Part shown: positions 37,701-48,016 of the stretch, piece after piece | How the letters are laid out: each line of letters begins with the position of its first letter | How positions within the stretch are numbered: the first letter of the stretch is position 1 | NCBI GenBank assembly: GCA_914767715.1 | Contig: OU612067.1 | Span: 18,607,001 to 18,667,000, forward strand | From: Membranipora membranacea | Taxonomy: Eukaryota > Bryozoa > Gymnolaemata > Cheilostomatida > Membraniporidae | Reading direction: 5' to 3' | Length of the DNA: 60,000 bases | Program-made: the position numbers and the translations under genes | Notes under the pieces: model-generated | What the model saw: only the letters and a program-made list of their open reading frames with translations | Told to the model about the DNA's origin: nothing | The model's database searches: none

Positions 37701-38358
37701 ATCTACGCCGCCTTATACATTTGTTGTGAATCAAAATGGACTCTGGTTTCAAACGATGAAATGAGTAAAAATGTGTGCAAGCTGACCTAAAATGCTAATC
37801 CCATGATATCTATTCGGCATTAAACCAACGTCATGTCGACATATGGAAACATAGTGAATGTCTCTCATTTATTATGATACAGCAGTGATGAGATTTGGAA
37901 TACTCGTCTAAATTGTTCATGTACTGTCGTATCACATGCTAACCGTGTATAATAAAACCCTGTATTTGTTGTACATTATTTAGGTCATCAAGCTGTTACA
38001 AGGAGACGCTCTGAAGGATCTCCGTCTCGCTTACAATCCTGATATCACTCAGTTTGGATGGAAGGATATCCTAAATACTGTATCCCAGAAACAGGCCTCT
38101 CTATCACAACTGGACATAAGTTCTAATGCTCTAGGACGGTTCGGGGTGGCACATGGTAGTCCCCTCATGTCCCTCGCAGGAGCCAAGCTAGATTTCCTGA
38201 ACTTGTCAGGAGAGCAGCTGGTCGATGACAATGTGGAAGTTTTCAGCTCAGCACTGAGAGATAGACAGACAAAAGTACCAGTTATAAAACTGGAGCCTGG
38301 TAACAACCTTACTGATGAGAGCATCTCCACTCTGCAGTCAGCAGCTTATACTAAATAG
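19765..38358 (+). CDS. ERICH3-like (DUF4590) protein with C-terminal leucine-rich repeats
   Basis: Thirty-one phase-consistent exons, 1584 aa: 19765-19784, 20658-20751, 21519-21716, 21911-21991, 22650-22748, 23046-23191, 23369-23489, 23698-23850, 24214-24403, 24632-24825, 25080-25179, 25365-25543, 25998-26154, 26430-26537, 26907-27265, 27613-27789, 28049-28156, 28567-28698, 29028-29122, 29255-29361, 29581-29675, 30173-30613, 31159-31327, 31685-31864, 33211-33362, 33646-33771, 34534-34628, 35266-35396, 36378-36395, 37368-37522 and 37984-38358. Residues 1-432 match ERICH3 of vertebrates: start MSHVHEGPLATYNSLLDPHL, then LAQAIVHKTLDMER, VEQQHCGGNTLTVFK, SKRHRGFPFGLTLY and CCEYKHRKG. Next come acidic and RS/KSD-repeat segments (433-790), LRR block 1 (about 828-1075; ELDLSGNPLG, TLSLANNDLND), an SETETE-rich linker, and LRR block 2 (about 1270-1584; LSLRGNNLGD, LDISSNALG). 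Vertebrate ERICH3 is reported to be ciliary; a ciliary scaffold is inferred. The weakest junction is 31864/33211 (donor GTCAAA). Confidence 0.88.
20065..20111 (+). repeat. (AG)n / (GGGA)n simple repeat
   Basis: A purine-only tract of AGAGAGAG followed by GGGAAGGGAGGGA in intron 1 of the ERICH3-LRR gene. The four GGG runs could form a G-quadruplex on the plus (RNA-like) strand. Confidence 0.8.
31560..31616. repeat. 25-bp tandem duplication
   Basis: The unit CTGTGTGGTCACTCACTATA plus CTTTA occurs twice with a partial third copy in the intron before exon 24 of the ERICH3-LRR gene. Confidence 0.85.
31876..31878 (+). other. In-frame stop just past the exon 24 donor
   Basis: If the weak donor after 31864 is not used, the frame reads four more codons and ends at this TAA. 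A possible AATAAA follows at 32513-32518. A shorter product of about 1238 aa, with only the first LRR block, is therefore possible. Confidence 0.5.
33502..33572 (+). repeat. tRNA-like sequence, possible SINE head
   Basis: An A-box-like ACTGGTAAGGGCATTGC is followed, at tRNA-like spacing, by GGTTTGAATCT, which resembles a B box. No convincing cloverleaf is formed. It is intronic, between exons 25 and 26 of the ERICH3-LRR gene. Confidence 0.35.
34358..34399. repeat. 42-bp perfect palindrome
   Basis: The 21-base arm beginning TTGTTCAGTGTCCCCAAG is followed immediately by its exact reverse complement, with no spacer and no mismatch. It is in the intron between exons 26 and 27 of the ERICH3-LRR gene. 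Confidence 0.95.
36378..36395 (+). other. 18-nt microexon of the ERICH3-LRR gene
   Basis: TTATTATAG precedes CCGCTGTCAAAAAAACAG, which is followed by GTAAAC. It is phase 1 at both ends, so it can be included (AVKKT plus the split codon) or skipped without changing the downstream frame. It is supported only by splice signals and phase. Confidence 0.5.
36530..36584. repeat. (CCCT)n microsatellite
   Basis: About 13-14 uninterrupted CCCT/TCCC repeats in an intron of the ERICH3-LRR gene. The complementary strand is (GGGA)n and has G-quadruplex potential. Confidence 0.95.
36739..36790. repeat. 20-bp tandem repeat (TGTAATATCACATTTGG)
   Basis: Three copies of a ~20-bp unit TTGTAATATCACATTTGG, the last one diverged, in the same intron as the CCCT microsatellite. 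Confidence 0.8.
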
Positions 38359-38874
38359 ATAGGTCTGTAGTATGGTTTGCTTTACAGCTTAGCGATAACA
38401 GCATTATTACATCCATCACATTTGAGTGAGACAAAGCATTCTACACCAAAAGTGTAGAAAACTACTCTTTTTTTTCTACACCAAAAACACCAAACTATAC
38501 GAAAGTTCTTTTCAGTATATATGAAAGTTGTATCAATGATGGAACCATGATTTATCTTTGTTTGAGCTAGAAGTCTAAATCAATTAAGTGGTGAGGAATG
38601 AAGAGGAGGTGACTTACTCTTCAGGATTTTGTTTCAATTTATACTGCAATATACATCCACTTACTGGGAGTTTGCAGAATTATTTTTTATGTTTTACTGT
38701 ATTTTGGTATTAATGCCCCTTTACTTTTTCGCTGTGATATAATTAGAATCGATGACTGGATTTGTAACTTACAAACTACAGCTGCTAGCTTTCAAGGAAA
38801 TGGTGTTTCAAATTTTCAATTTCCAAACTTCCTGATTATGCTATATCTGTTACTCTGTTTACACACATTCATGT

Positions 38875-38880
38875 AATAAA
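38875..38880 (+). terminator. ERICH3-LRR polyadenylation signal
   Basis: AATAAATAAATAC is a canonical hexamer about 520 bases after the stop codon at 38356-38358. Confidence 0.6.
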
Positions 38881-38908
38881 TAAATACATCAGACAAATAA
38901 ATGAGTTC

Positions 38909-38914
38909 TTTATT
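38909..38914 (-). terminator. Protease polyadenylation signal
   Basis: AATAAATAAAG on the minus strand, about 80 bases after the protease stop codon. Confidence 0.6.
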
Positions 38915-38994
38915 TATTCTGAAGGATAAAAGCACTTATTAAAATGTCAGTGAAATAAAATATTAAATGTTTCAAGTTCTCCAACCCATCCTGT

Positions 38995-41900
38995 CTATCC
39001 GAAAACATTCCTAAACTTAGGATACATGGTGGTTAACTTAATACCCATACTCTGAAGGTTGTTATCGGCTTGGCTCAATTCGAACATTGTTTTGAGGATC
39101 CACTCGTTGAAGGCTGGTACTTTTGTAAAAACATCTGGTGCGTTCTTTGCCTCGCAAGAGACTCCATCTGGTGTCAAAGCATCCTTACCATGGCTTGTTA
39201 TTCCTAAAAAGTATGCATATGAGTCACTTACAATATAGCATATATTGTCAAACACAAGACAGTGTAATATACTCGTAATACTAAATATTGGTATAATACC
39301 GATGTATGGTTATTATGTAAAGAGTAACTATGAAAGACAGCAATGTGCTAACAATGATCACAATCTAATCACATTCCATAATGATAATAAAAGAATAATC
39401 ATGATAAAAATTTAATGAAATTCCCAATTCCCTCATAAAAAAAGACAATCAGGTAGGCTGTGTGACTGAGGCGACAAGAAAAAATTCTGACAGTAAATAC
39501 ATACCTACTTGGTACCATCTACCATCTTTGTATTTACATATCATCGGACCACCGCTATCACCCTACAAATTTTAAAGTGGTACATTTTAATCGGTCCTAT
39601 GCTGAAGTTCTTTTATATATCGGTACAGCGGATTTAGGCTAGCCTGCACACATCACAGGTACTGTCTAGCTCCAGATATGTTATAATTTTGCCCCCACAG
39701 CACGATTATAAACATGTTGACTGTACACCATATTCATGTTACTATTAACTCGAAACTCAACAACAGACTAAACAGCCATTCTGTTTGAATCTCGATGAAC
39801 TAATTCAAGCAAAAAGAAAATTTGATTTCCCTTCGGAAAGTGTTGACTTACAGCACAGACTTTTGTTTTGACTCCTTCCTTCTTCGTCTTGTCTGACTCA
39901 TTCTCTACAGCACAGAACGCCTGGTCTGTGTCGAGGGTTTTACTGTTTTGGAATAATGGGTAGGTTTTAGTATTTTGTCGACAGAACTTGTTTGACTTTA
40001 ATTTGTACGGAGCATGCTGGAGTTGATCCTGTGAGTAAGTGTCCAATGTATCTAATCGAACATAAAAATATATTAGCTACATCTAATCGGTATCTTTAAT
40101 ATGGTTCAAATTCAATCAAACTTCACTTATTCATTGCGCAGATATTCAGGCCTATAGAATGCAGAATTGGAAATGATCCAGTGCTGCATATTTGGTTGCC
40201 CTGGACGAGTCATCAGAAGGAACAAACTTAAACCAAAACAAACAAAAAACTGCTTGTCAGATGGAGACAAAAATGACTATTAAATAGAAGAAAAGAATAG
40301 AATATAAGAAATCAAAAATGTTTTTGTTTTCTTGTATTGAGCTTGATTGTCAAGACAAAGGGAGTATCAACAGTGCAGAAGATAAACTTTATATAAACCA
40401 AAAATTGACCATTTATTATTTTATAAATGGTTACCTCCGAATCCAGCCACAGCGCAGCTGTGGTACATATCCTTATTGAGGTAATACGAGTTAAATTTCT
40501 CAGTCAAACAGATCGGTCTTACAGCCTCTGTGAACTGCTCTATAGGCGAGTCAAGCTGTATGATAGCCAAGTCCTCATGGAAACCTTTACTATCAAGGCC
40601 CCTGTAGTCAAATCAAAAACAAACAGTTTATCACCAAAGTGTACATAAATACGTAAATACATTAATATTCCTTTATCATTTTTCTCTCAGACTGCATCAA
40701 AGACACTACTCGCTGATTCTCACTATAGTAAAATTTTAAATGATCCTACCCACCCGTTACATAATAGAATTTTTTTGATGACTTCACACGAACATCTTCT
40801 CGGACAGTCAGTAATTTTAGACTAAAGCAATGTCGCAATGAAAAGAGAGGCCGCAATTTTTTAATTTTTTTTATGTCATACCATGACAACAAGTTATATG
40901 TAAGCTAAAAAATTTTTAGGTTCCGATTTTACCCAGAGCACCCAGTGATCCATTTTTATTATCCCATGGTAATATCGGAGCTGATAATAAAAAACTATCA
41001 CAATGAGATATGAGATTATACTGACTGAAGAGTTTCAGAGCCCTCATAGTGTTTGATACGTTTCACTCCTCTAGTCATCAGTCCGGCCTCCTTGAGAGGG
41101 TCTATTTTTGGTGGCTTGTTGTGAGAAGCTAACCAAATCTGTGAAACATATAAATAATAGTGAAAATATTTTCTTTGATCAGATTATTGCTGGTGTTTAT
41201 TACGGACTAATTGAAACAATAGCTGCTTTTAAGTTCACACATTCCCCATCCTAAAATAATTTTAGATCTCTCAGTAGTTAGCCTTTAACATGGACTTTAG
41301 AACAAAGTCTAAACTATAAGCTTCAATGGGACAAAGATTTTTCTCTTCATTTCTATATATTTGGGATATTTTTATCAAAGTAAATCCTCTAAGCCTTTAC
41401 ACTAATATCTTGCTTTAAATGCGATTATGAGTAATGTTTTGCGGGTAGCTTACTAAGTAGAGCTAAACTGATAAGTTACAGTGTATGTACCTCCCACAAT
41501 TCCGTGGTGTTCAGAGCAAATCCAGTGGAGTTAAGTTGACTTGGAAAATTTTGTTCGGGTGCAAGAAGAACCTTGACGGCACATTCGTTCCAGACTTTTT
41601 CGGTTATTACAACACCATTAGCTTCCTGATTGGTGACACAATTGAGCACCAGCTTGGTCTGGAGTTCATCAACTCCCCCTGGCAGACTTAAATATCAAGC
41701 AAATATAATGGAGATTACTACATCATGTCTGTAACGTTTTGTTCTATTGTGAGGCTCAAGGACTTACCCTCATACCATTTTTCCTTTATATACAAGCCAT
41801 CTAGCTAATTTAAAGGCATTTTTCACGTCTGTCGTAATCTGACATTCACAAGTTGCCGCAGCAGGTTTGAAAGCGATGATCAACCAAAGTCATCCATTGT

Positions 41901-43175
41901 AAGGAATAATAAATATAAATCAGGTTACTCTTCTTTTTGACCCAGAACTTGACAAAGATAACGAAAACTGAGGGTGTTTATTTAATATAGACTGTCCAGC
42001 ACTGAAATAAATAGCCCCATAGCATCATATTTGATTACACTAACTTAAATACATGATAAACTCACGTCCAGTACTGTAAGCAGTGAGCTGCAGTAAGTAC
42101 AAACTCTGAGGACAGTAATGTACCCCCACAGCCATGCTTGTTTCCCCCAGATGGATATCCTGGTATTCTTTGTTGTTTGGGCAGAAGACCGATAAGTGTA
42201 CCAACATAGCTGTCCAACTGATATAAGGACACCTAAATTGAGATCAGAAAGATTTTTTAACACTAGTGTTGATTAAACTAGACTTTATTTAAACCAATGA
42301 TTACTTTACTAAAAGAGCATTGACTTGATTTTCAACTTATTGTTGAAGGCAACACCTCATAAGAGGAAAGCAAACCTCTAGCAAATCTCAGATAACATCA
42401 CCACTCACAATTGACCAGTTATGTCTGCTATGCTATGTAGTTTTGAATGAAAATCCTGCCATGGAAGCATTACTATCACATGTAACAGTCGATAAAATAT
42501 AGGAGAATAGATAATCTACCGTAGATAGCCAATATTTATATTTGAGTTAAATTATATTTGTTCAGATAATTTTTCTGTTTTTTTATCCTGAATCGCGGAA
42601 TCATAGTTAGTATGAAGACACACTGCCCCTTAATTAATTTGATTATTAAAACAGGGTCTAGTCCAACCTACCATCCAGGGCCAAGATTTGAAAGGTGCAT
42701 CCTCAAAAGTTTTTGTTTTCTTTCCAAAGTTGATAGGCACTTCTGGTATTCCGCACCACTGCTGCTGCTCCTTGTAATAATTCTGATACCAGCGCTGGTA
42801 CTGTGCTTTCTTCTCCCGAGCGATCCGTACAGTCGAGCTTGTTGGTAGGTATTTAGCTTTGCTTGGCTTTTTCTGAGATGCATAATCATATTTATTATGA
42901 CGTCGCGTTATCCAACCAGAGAATGAAGATAACTTGCTGAAGATTGAGCCATTCGAGAGCAGTGTGCGCTTTTGGATCACAGCATTCGTTGAGCCTGGAA
43001 TAAACAAGTTGAGTCGATGATAATGGTAATCATTATATTATTTTACGACTTAAAGTATCAGGTCAAAACCTTTGAATTTGTAATAAGAAAAAAGTTTGGA
43101 GTGTTTTCTAGACTTACCAAATCTGAGACACAAGCTGAGAGCTATGGTACATATGAGGATGAGCCCTCTCACCAT
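38995..43175 (-). CDS. Secreted S1-family serine protease
   Basis: Nine minus-strand exons, all phases consistent, 496 aa: 43118-43175, 42672-42994, 42066-42232, 41491-41686, 41026-41138, 40435-40601, 39852-40051, 39505-39562 and 38995-39203. The start gives a clear signal peptide (MVRGLILICTIALSLCLRFG). A basic propeptide of about 105 residues follows, then the chymotrypsin fold: SWPWMVSLYQ, CGGTLLSSEFVLTAAHC (catalytic His), EDLAIIQLDSPI (catalytic Asp), CAGDSGGPMIC (catalytic Ser) and a C-terminal helix (VFTKVPAFNEWI). All three triad residues are present, so activity is plausible. The usual zymogen site with IVGG is absent before SWPW, where GKKTKTFEDAPFK is found. By alignment to chymotrypsin numbering, position 189 is Lys, 215 is His and 226 is Asp, unlike trypsin (Asp, Trp, Gly). 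Substrate specificity is therefore unknown. There is no accessory domain. Confidence 0.93.
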
Positions 43176-44575
43176 TCTCTTTGTGTGTCGATTCTCTGTA
43201 CTCGAAAGCCCTAAGCACACCAGAGAGTTAAATTAACCAGACCGCAAGTTATCTAACAATGCGCCCAGTTATACATCAGAGCTATTTATACTGATGTTTC
43301 GGGCTGGAAAGTCAGTTGATATCAAGTTGCTGATCGATAACCACAACAAGCCACCAACCACTACCACTTTCATTAATAGAGTCATGAGTTGGCAAACTAA
43401 TATCGGTATTGATAACAGCGCAGATGGCAACAACAGATGTACACTTATATATAAATATATTATATGAATATGTTAATATACCTTATCAGCAGTCTAACTG
43501 GTACTGTACATTATGAGTTATAGCTGAGGTTACTCCATCCCTACATTTATACTGGTTACTGACAGATAAACTAAAATAACCAATAATCAATACCGGCACA
43601 CCCTGTTGGACTCAAACTTCTGGTATTTACAGGCTGTTTTAGCTGCATTAGTTCTCCTGATTTCACTACTAGGCGGTAGCGCCGGCAGGAAGCTAATTTT
43701 GCTATGAAACAGGGAGTGTAGTGATATATTTCAGCCACATGATAGGCCTAGATGTTGATTTCTTGCACACAGTTTTAGATAAAGGCTGGACTACTTATCT
43801 TGTGAAATTTTTTAACTTATTGGACAAGAAGACAGCCAAATTGAGATCAAGCCTCTCAAGAGTAAACAATTTTCGATATAATATGCTATCATAATCAAGC
43901 AAATTAAGAACAGAAGATCATAGTTTGAGCGCTCCAAACTCTCAAACGGAGGAGATAATTGTATGCCAAGATCTATGGAAAGAAAAATATTATAGTTGTT
44001 GTCCATTCATAGGCTAAAGGTTAAAGATGCTTTGTTTTTTTATCTTTGTCTTGTATTGTGATCAGTCTATCAGTGTATCCAACACAGATATCAACAACTC
44101 TATGAGATGTTTATATCATATATTCATAGCTCAATACAGCTTACCGAGTGAGAAAACTACACACCCGAAAATAGGAGATAAAACACGGAGATAACACTAT
44201 AATCCTGTATCGGCTTCGTGCTGGAATGATGATATTGTAGTGCACCTGTAGGTGGGGTGGGGGTGTTATTTGTTTTCCTTCCTTGTTATGATAAGATAGT
44301 GCAGGCAAATGACATCGTAACAGTTGGAACCTATGTAAGCAAATCAAATAAATATATAGAAACTCCCACACAACAAACTGTACCTTTTTGAGTTGATAGG
44401 CAAAGCCATAAGGTCAAAGGGCAGCATATTCTATCTAGAGTGCACCTGCACCAGTTTTTGGCAGTTAAGCATCACAAAAAACTGTCTACTGTACCAAATA
44501 TTACACTACACCTAGTGTATCCAAATATGCTGATTGATTCAATCATTGATCTATCCATCTCAGCTTGTCCTGGCG

Positions 44576-45111
44576 TATAAGATAAGATAAATTTTATTGA
44601 GACTCTCGCAGAAACCATCGGGTTTATAATGGAGTAGTTGTTAAAAGAAAAAAAGGAAAAACTTCAAAAATGTAGTGTGACACAAAAACTACATAGCATA
44701 TCTGACAAAAAAGCTGTTGGCATACTTGGCAGTGCAGCACTTTGGTATACAGCTCTGTCGATTATTCAGCAGTGTTCGTATAGAGCTGTTTCATTTGATT
44801 ATAATGTTTAGAGGATTTTTCTCATTCCTAAAAATCTTCCTATTATAGACAGCGCTCCTGTCATGGAGAAGCAGAAGAATGTAAGGTACAGCAAACTCCC
44901 ACAAACTCTCCTCATAGCAGTTGGTCGGACGGATAATCTTAAGGGCATGCTTCTGGATCCTTTCAAGTGCTTCCATTTTGCTATTGGTGATAAGTGATGC
45001 CCATGTATAGTGTAAGAGTATGGGGTGACACAAATATCACTCCGATCGATGGATAGCATACATTTGGACCATCTGTCTTTCCTATGAACGCACGCCCCCA
45101 TCCAAGAATTG
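44576..45111 (-). mobile_element. 5'-truncated non-LTR retrotransposon remnant
   Basis: Minus-strand translation around 44791-45033 gives ILLHYTWASLITNSKMEALE, then RIQKHALKIIRPTNCYEESL. This matches the reverse-transcriptase C-terminus of CR1/L2-like LINEs, whose consensus reads roughly Y..W...L....LE.IQKRALRII....Y.e.L. Past an in-frame stop, CCTAKYANSFFVRYAM resembles the usual R(T/N)xRFxxSFxP end. A 3'-UTR-like stretch ends in ATTTTATC and (TTATC)n at 44576-44600. The element is short, carries stops, and is dead. No endonuclease or catalytic RT core is present, and its target-site duplication was not identified. Confidence 0.7.
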
Positions 45112-46441
45112 ACCAGGGAGTTTCGGACTCCCTGATCAGTTCATGCAGGGATAGTGAGATATATCACTCCCACCCTCCCTGGTTCATGTGATTAAAGATA
45201 ACCTTGCCTGAAGTCATCCGCCCAATTCTTTAGGGAAAACAACTCTGAGTTACAAAAAGGAACCATTCACATTCATATATCCTTTCAACGCAATTTGGTC
45301 AGAAAATACATTAGTCATCTGAACTATTTATTCTGGTCTAGTGATGGAGGGTCTGAAGCTTGATGCAAAGATGTAAAGGAGATGAGAGTTGACGCGAAAG
45401 TTTCAATTTTCACCATTCTCCTTGCAAGAAAACTGAGCCATGATAGATGTCTTTGAGTTAAGTTTCAATGGTTTTGAGATAGTATCCCAAGATCTACAAG
45501 CTCTGCAACAATCCGCTTTGGGACAGATCTGGCCTCAACAATTTTGTGTTAATTAAAATAAATGTTTATTGTGAAATCCCACTACATTCAAGCTATTTTT
45601 GGCATATTTATTAGTCAGATAAATAAATTTTACAAATTTGTTGGGCACAAGGACGTCAATGGAATTAAACAAATTCAAATATATGTTTGAAGCGACTGAA
45701 TTAATTTGAAAATGAGTTGTTGGGCGATAAATGATACTCTATTTCATCAGCTTGACTGTACCATTCAACAGATGGATCGAGACAAAAGCTCAACCATTGA
45801 CAACCAAAATTTTTCTGATGTCGGTTTTCTCAGAATGGAGAAATGTGACCATTCAACATTAAATTAGCACCATCAGCGGCGAGAAAATAATTTGTAAATC
45901 ATCATTGTTGCAGTGGACCTAAGAATCTAGAATTTATACACAGTTATATAAATGCCGAATAGGTTAGATAAATCTTTGATAGAAATGTAGAAAAATTACA
46001 ATTCATTGATACTCTCTTTTGTTTGCATGCTATCAAATTCTAAATTTGAGAATGTACAGGTTTAAGGAGATGATATGTCTAATGTTTGCAGGCACACTTT
46101 TACATTTTGTATTCAGAGCAAGATGATAAAGTCTTATTAACAAGGAAACACCTATATCAAGTTTGAAATGATCCCCTGAATTCGGAGCTGTTCTACAAAC
46201 AGGGAGTTAGGGATGTCTCAAACCACCTGCTCCCACTCTACTGATATTTCACAAGCAAATTTAGTTAGTGTCAAAGGGGGAGCAACTTCAAATACAGGCA
46301 AATCGGGTCCGAAACTAAATATATTACCAAAAATGCTACTGTTGCATAGAGGGGAACTGTAAAGATACTCATCAGCTTAACAAAACACAATAAAATTCGT
46401 TACATACAAACTCGTGTATTACGTGTCAAATTAAAACTTAT

Positions 46442-46846
46442 TTGTTGTACCAGCCTAAGCTGGAGACTCGTTTCAACTCCAAACAAGTTGTCACCGCTCT
46501 CATGTGCAGGATTAGGTTCAGTCCAATTTCAGGGGACAATAGAGTAATTTACTCTTCAAACGGGGGATCCAGGGTGCAGTATTGTGTCGAGAAGTGTATT
46601 TGTTGCAGCTTCTGGCCACCTCCCAACATCTTTATGGGGCGTTGGCTGTCCGTGATTGGTCTGGGGGGATTTGGGCCCGCCCTGGTCTTTGTGTTGGTGT
46701 GTTCCCTGTATATCTGGCAGAACTTATCCTGGTTCAGTGTAATTTTACATGTGAAAGAAGGCAGTTCACTTTATTATGAACTCAGATCAGTTAGATCAAG
46801 ATATTATATACAAAAGCAGTTTAGAGGAAAAAGGCAAAAGGTATGA
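46442..46846 (+). other. Unassigned 134-codon open frame
   Basis: The frame runs from ATG at 46442 to 46846 in a patch that is GC-richer than its surroundings. The product would have a hydrophobic segment (WLSVIGLGGFGPALVFVLVC) that could be one membrane span. A second frame is also open over 46582-46779. I recognise no family, see no splice-supported neighbours, and cannot tell whether it is coding. It may be a fragment of a decayed gene or element. Confidence 0.2.
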
Positions 46847-48016
46847 ATATTAACCTTATCATTTTAATTGCAACATGCATTCCTCATTCAAGGATTCATT
46901 ATTTTATATATACCTTGAATTGTGTTAAGGCTTAATTTGACACCTTATTACTATAAATTTTGGAAATAGCACTTTATTTCAAAAGCTGTAAAGTAGCACT
47001 ATAAAGGTAACTTTTTGAGAACCTGTGTAATGCTTTTATAAATAGTCATTGTTTGTGTTAATCTTTTTAGATTTCACGGTGTGAATCTCGGTAAAGCTCG
47101 ACAATAAATGTTATAAATTGTACGACAAAAGTCCAAGTTCCATCAGTAAAAATCCCAAGTCACAAAATCCACTAAACTGAAAATAGTGTTTATGGACAGA
47201 GTGATTCATATTAATTATAATAATCAAACTATCGTATCGTATAGGGCATAGTGGAGGAATGCAACAAAAGTTATGTCCAGCATGTACCAATTCTACATAG
47301 AATAGATTTAGGCAGAAATTCACACAAAAATATAGTTCTGAGAACTAAATTCCAATAACAAAACACAGACAAAACTAAGTCATGTAGGAACAAACTACCA
47401 TCATTGTTGTAAGCCGCCCCCATTTCTTTAGAAAAACCATTCACCATTATTAATCATCAGAGACTAGGATAAAGAAAATCTGGTCTACATTTGATAAGAT
47501 CAAAGTGGGTGAGCTGTTGGCCAGAAAAATAAAAAGCTTTCGGAACCATCTTCCTCCTGCGGAACCAGAAAAATAATTATCGGAAAATAAACCATTATCT
47601 ACGGGAATTCAGAGATTTTATTATTGTATATTTTATAGATGGGTCACAAGCTGGGTGTCGTAACTTTATAGACAAACAGATAATTTATTGGTGCTATTAA
47701 TTTATCACGTGAAACCTTACCTATTCAATTCAATACTGCCACTACTTCAGCCAGATCATTTCCGGGTCTAAAAATCAAAATTACGCTACACCGTTGGAGT
47801 TGCAGCGAGATATTGTGTGTGAAACAGCAATGTTCTCCAGAAAGCCTCATCAAACACAGAGGTGAAAATCATTTAATATATATGTAGGCCTACTCATATG
47901 TATATTATTATATAATCAATGATTTGTAATCAAAGAAGCTGGCTGCCACATTAATAGACTGAGATTTCAGAGATTGAATGGAACACAAGGTCACCACAAC
48001 AAGGCTATTAAAATAA

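Larger units (their letters stand above)
38359..38994. other. Tail-to-tail 3' regions of ERICH3-LRR gene and protease
   Basis: The plus-strand gene has AATAAA at 38875-38880. The minus-strand protease has AATAAA (TTTATT on plus) at 38909-38914. The two transcripts therefore end within about 35-60 bp of each other or overlap. A short TTCTACAC / GTGTAGAA hairpin lies near 38438-38458. No exon is seen. Confidence 0.65.
43176..48016. other. Intergenic region between protease and SLC35C1
   Basis: About 4.8 kb without a supportable gene. It contains a degenerate non-LTR retrotransposon end (44576-45111), recurring CAGGGAGTT motifs (45112, 46199), and a relatively GC-rich patch at 46560-46750 inside a 134-codon open frame (46442-46846) whose product I do not recognise. 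The promoter of the protease lies at its left end. Confidence 0.55.

Noticed and set aside
42630-43007. Independent basic protein upstream of the protease
   Set aside because: Splice phase joins it to the signal-peptide exon and to the SWPWM|VSLYQ junction of the protease domain; it is the propeptide exon.
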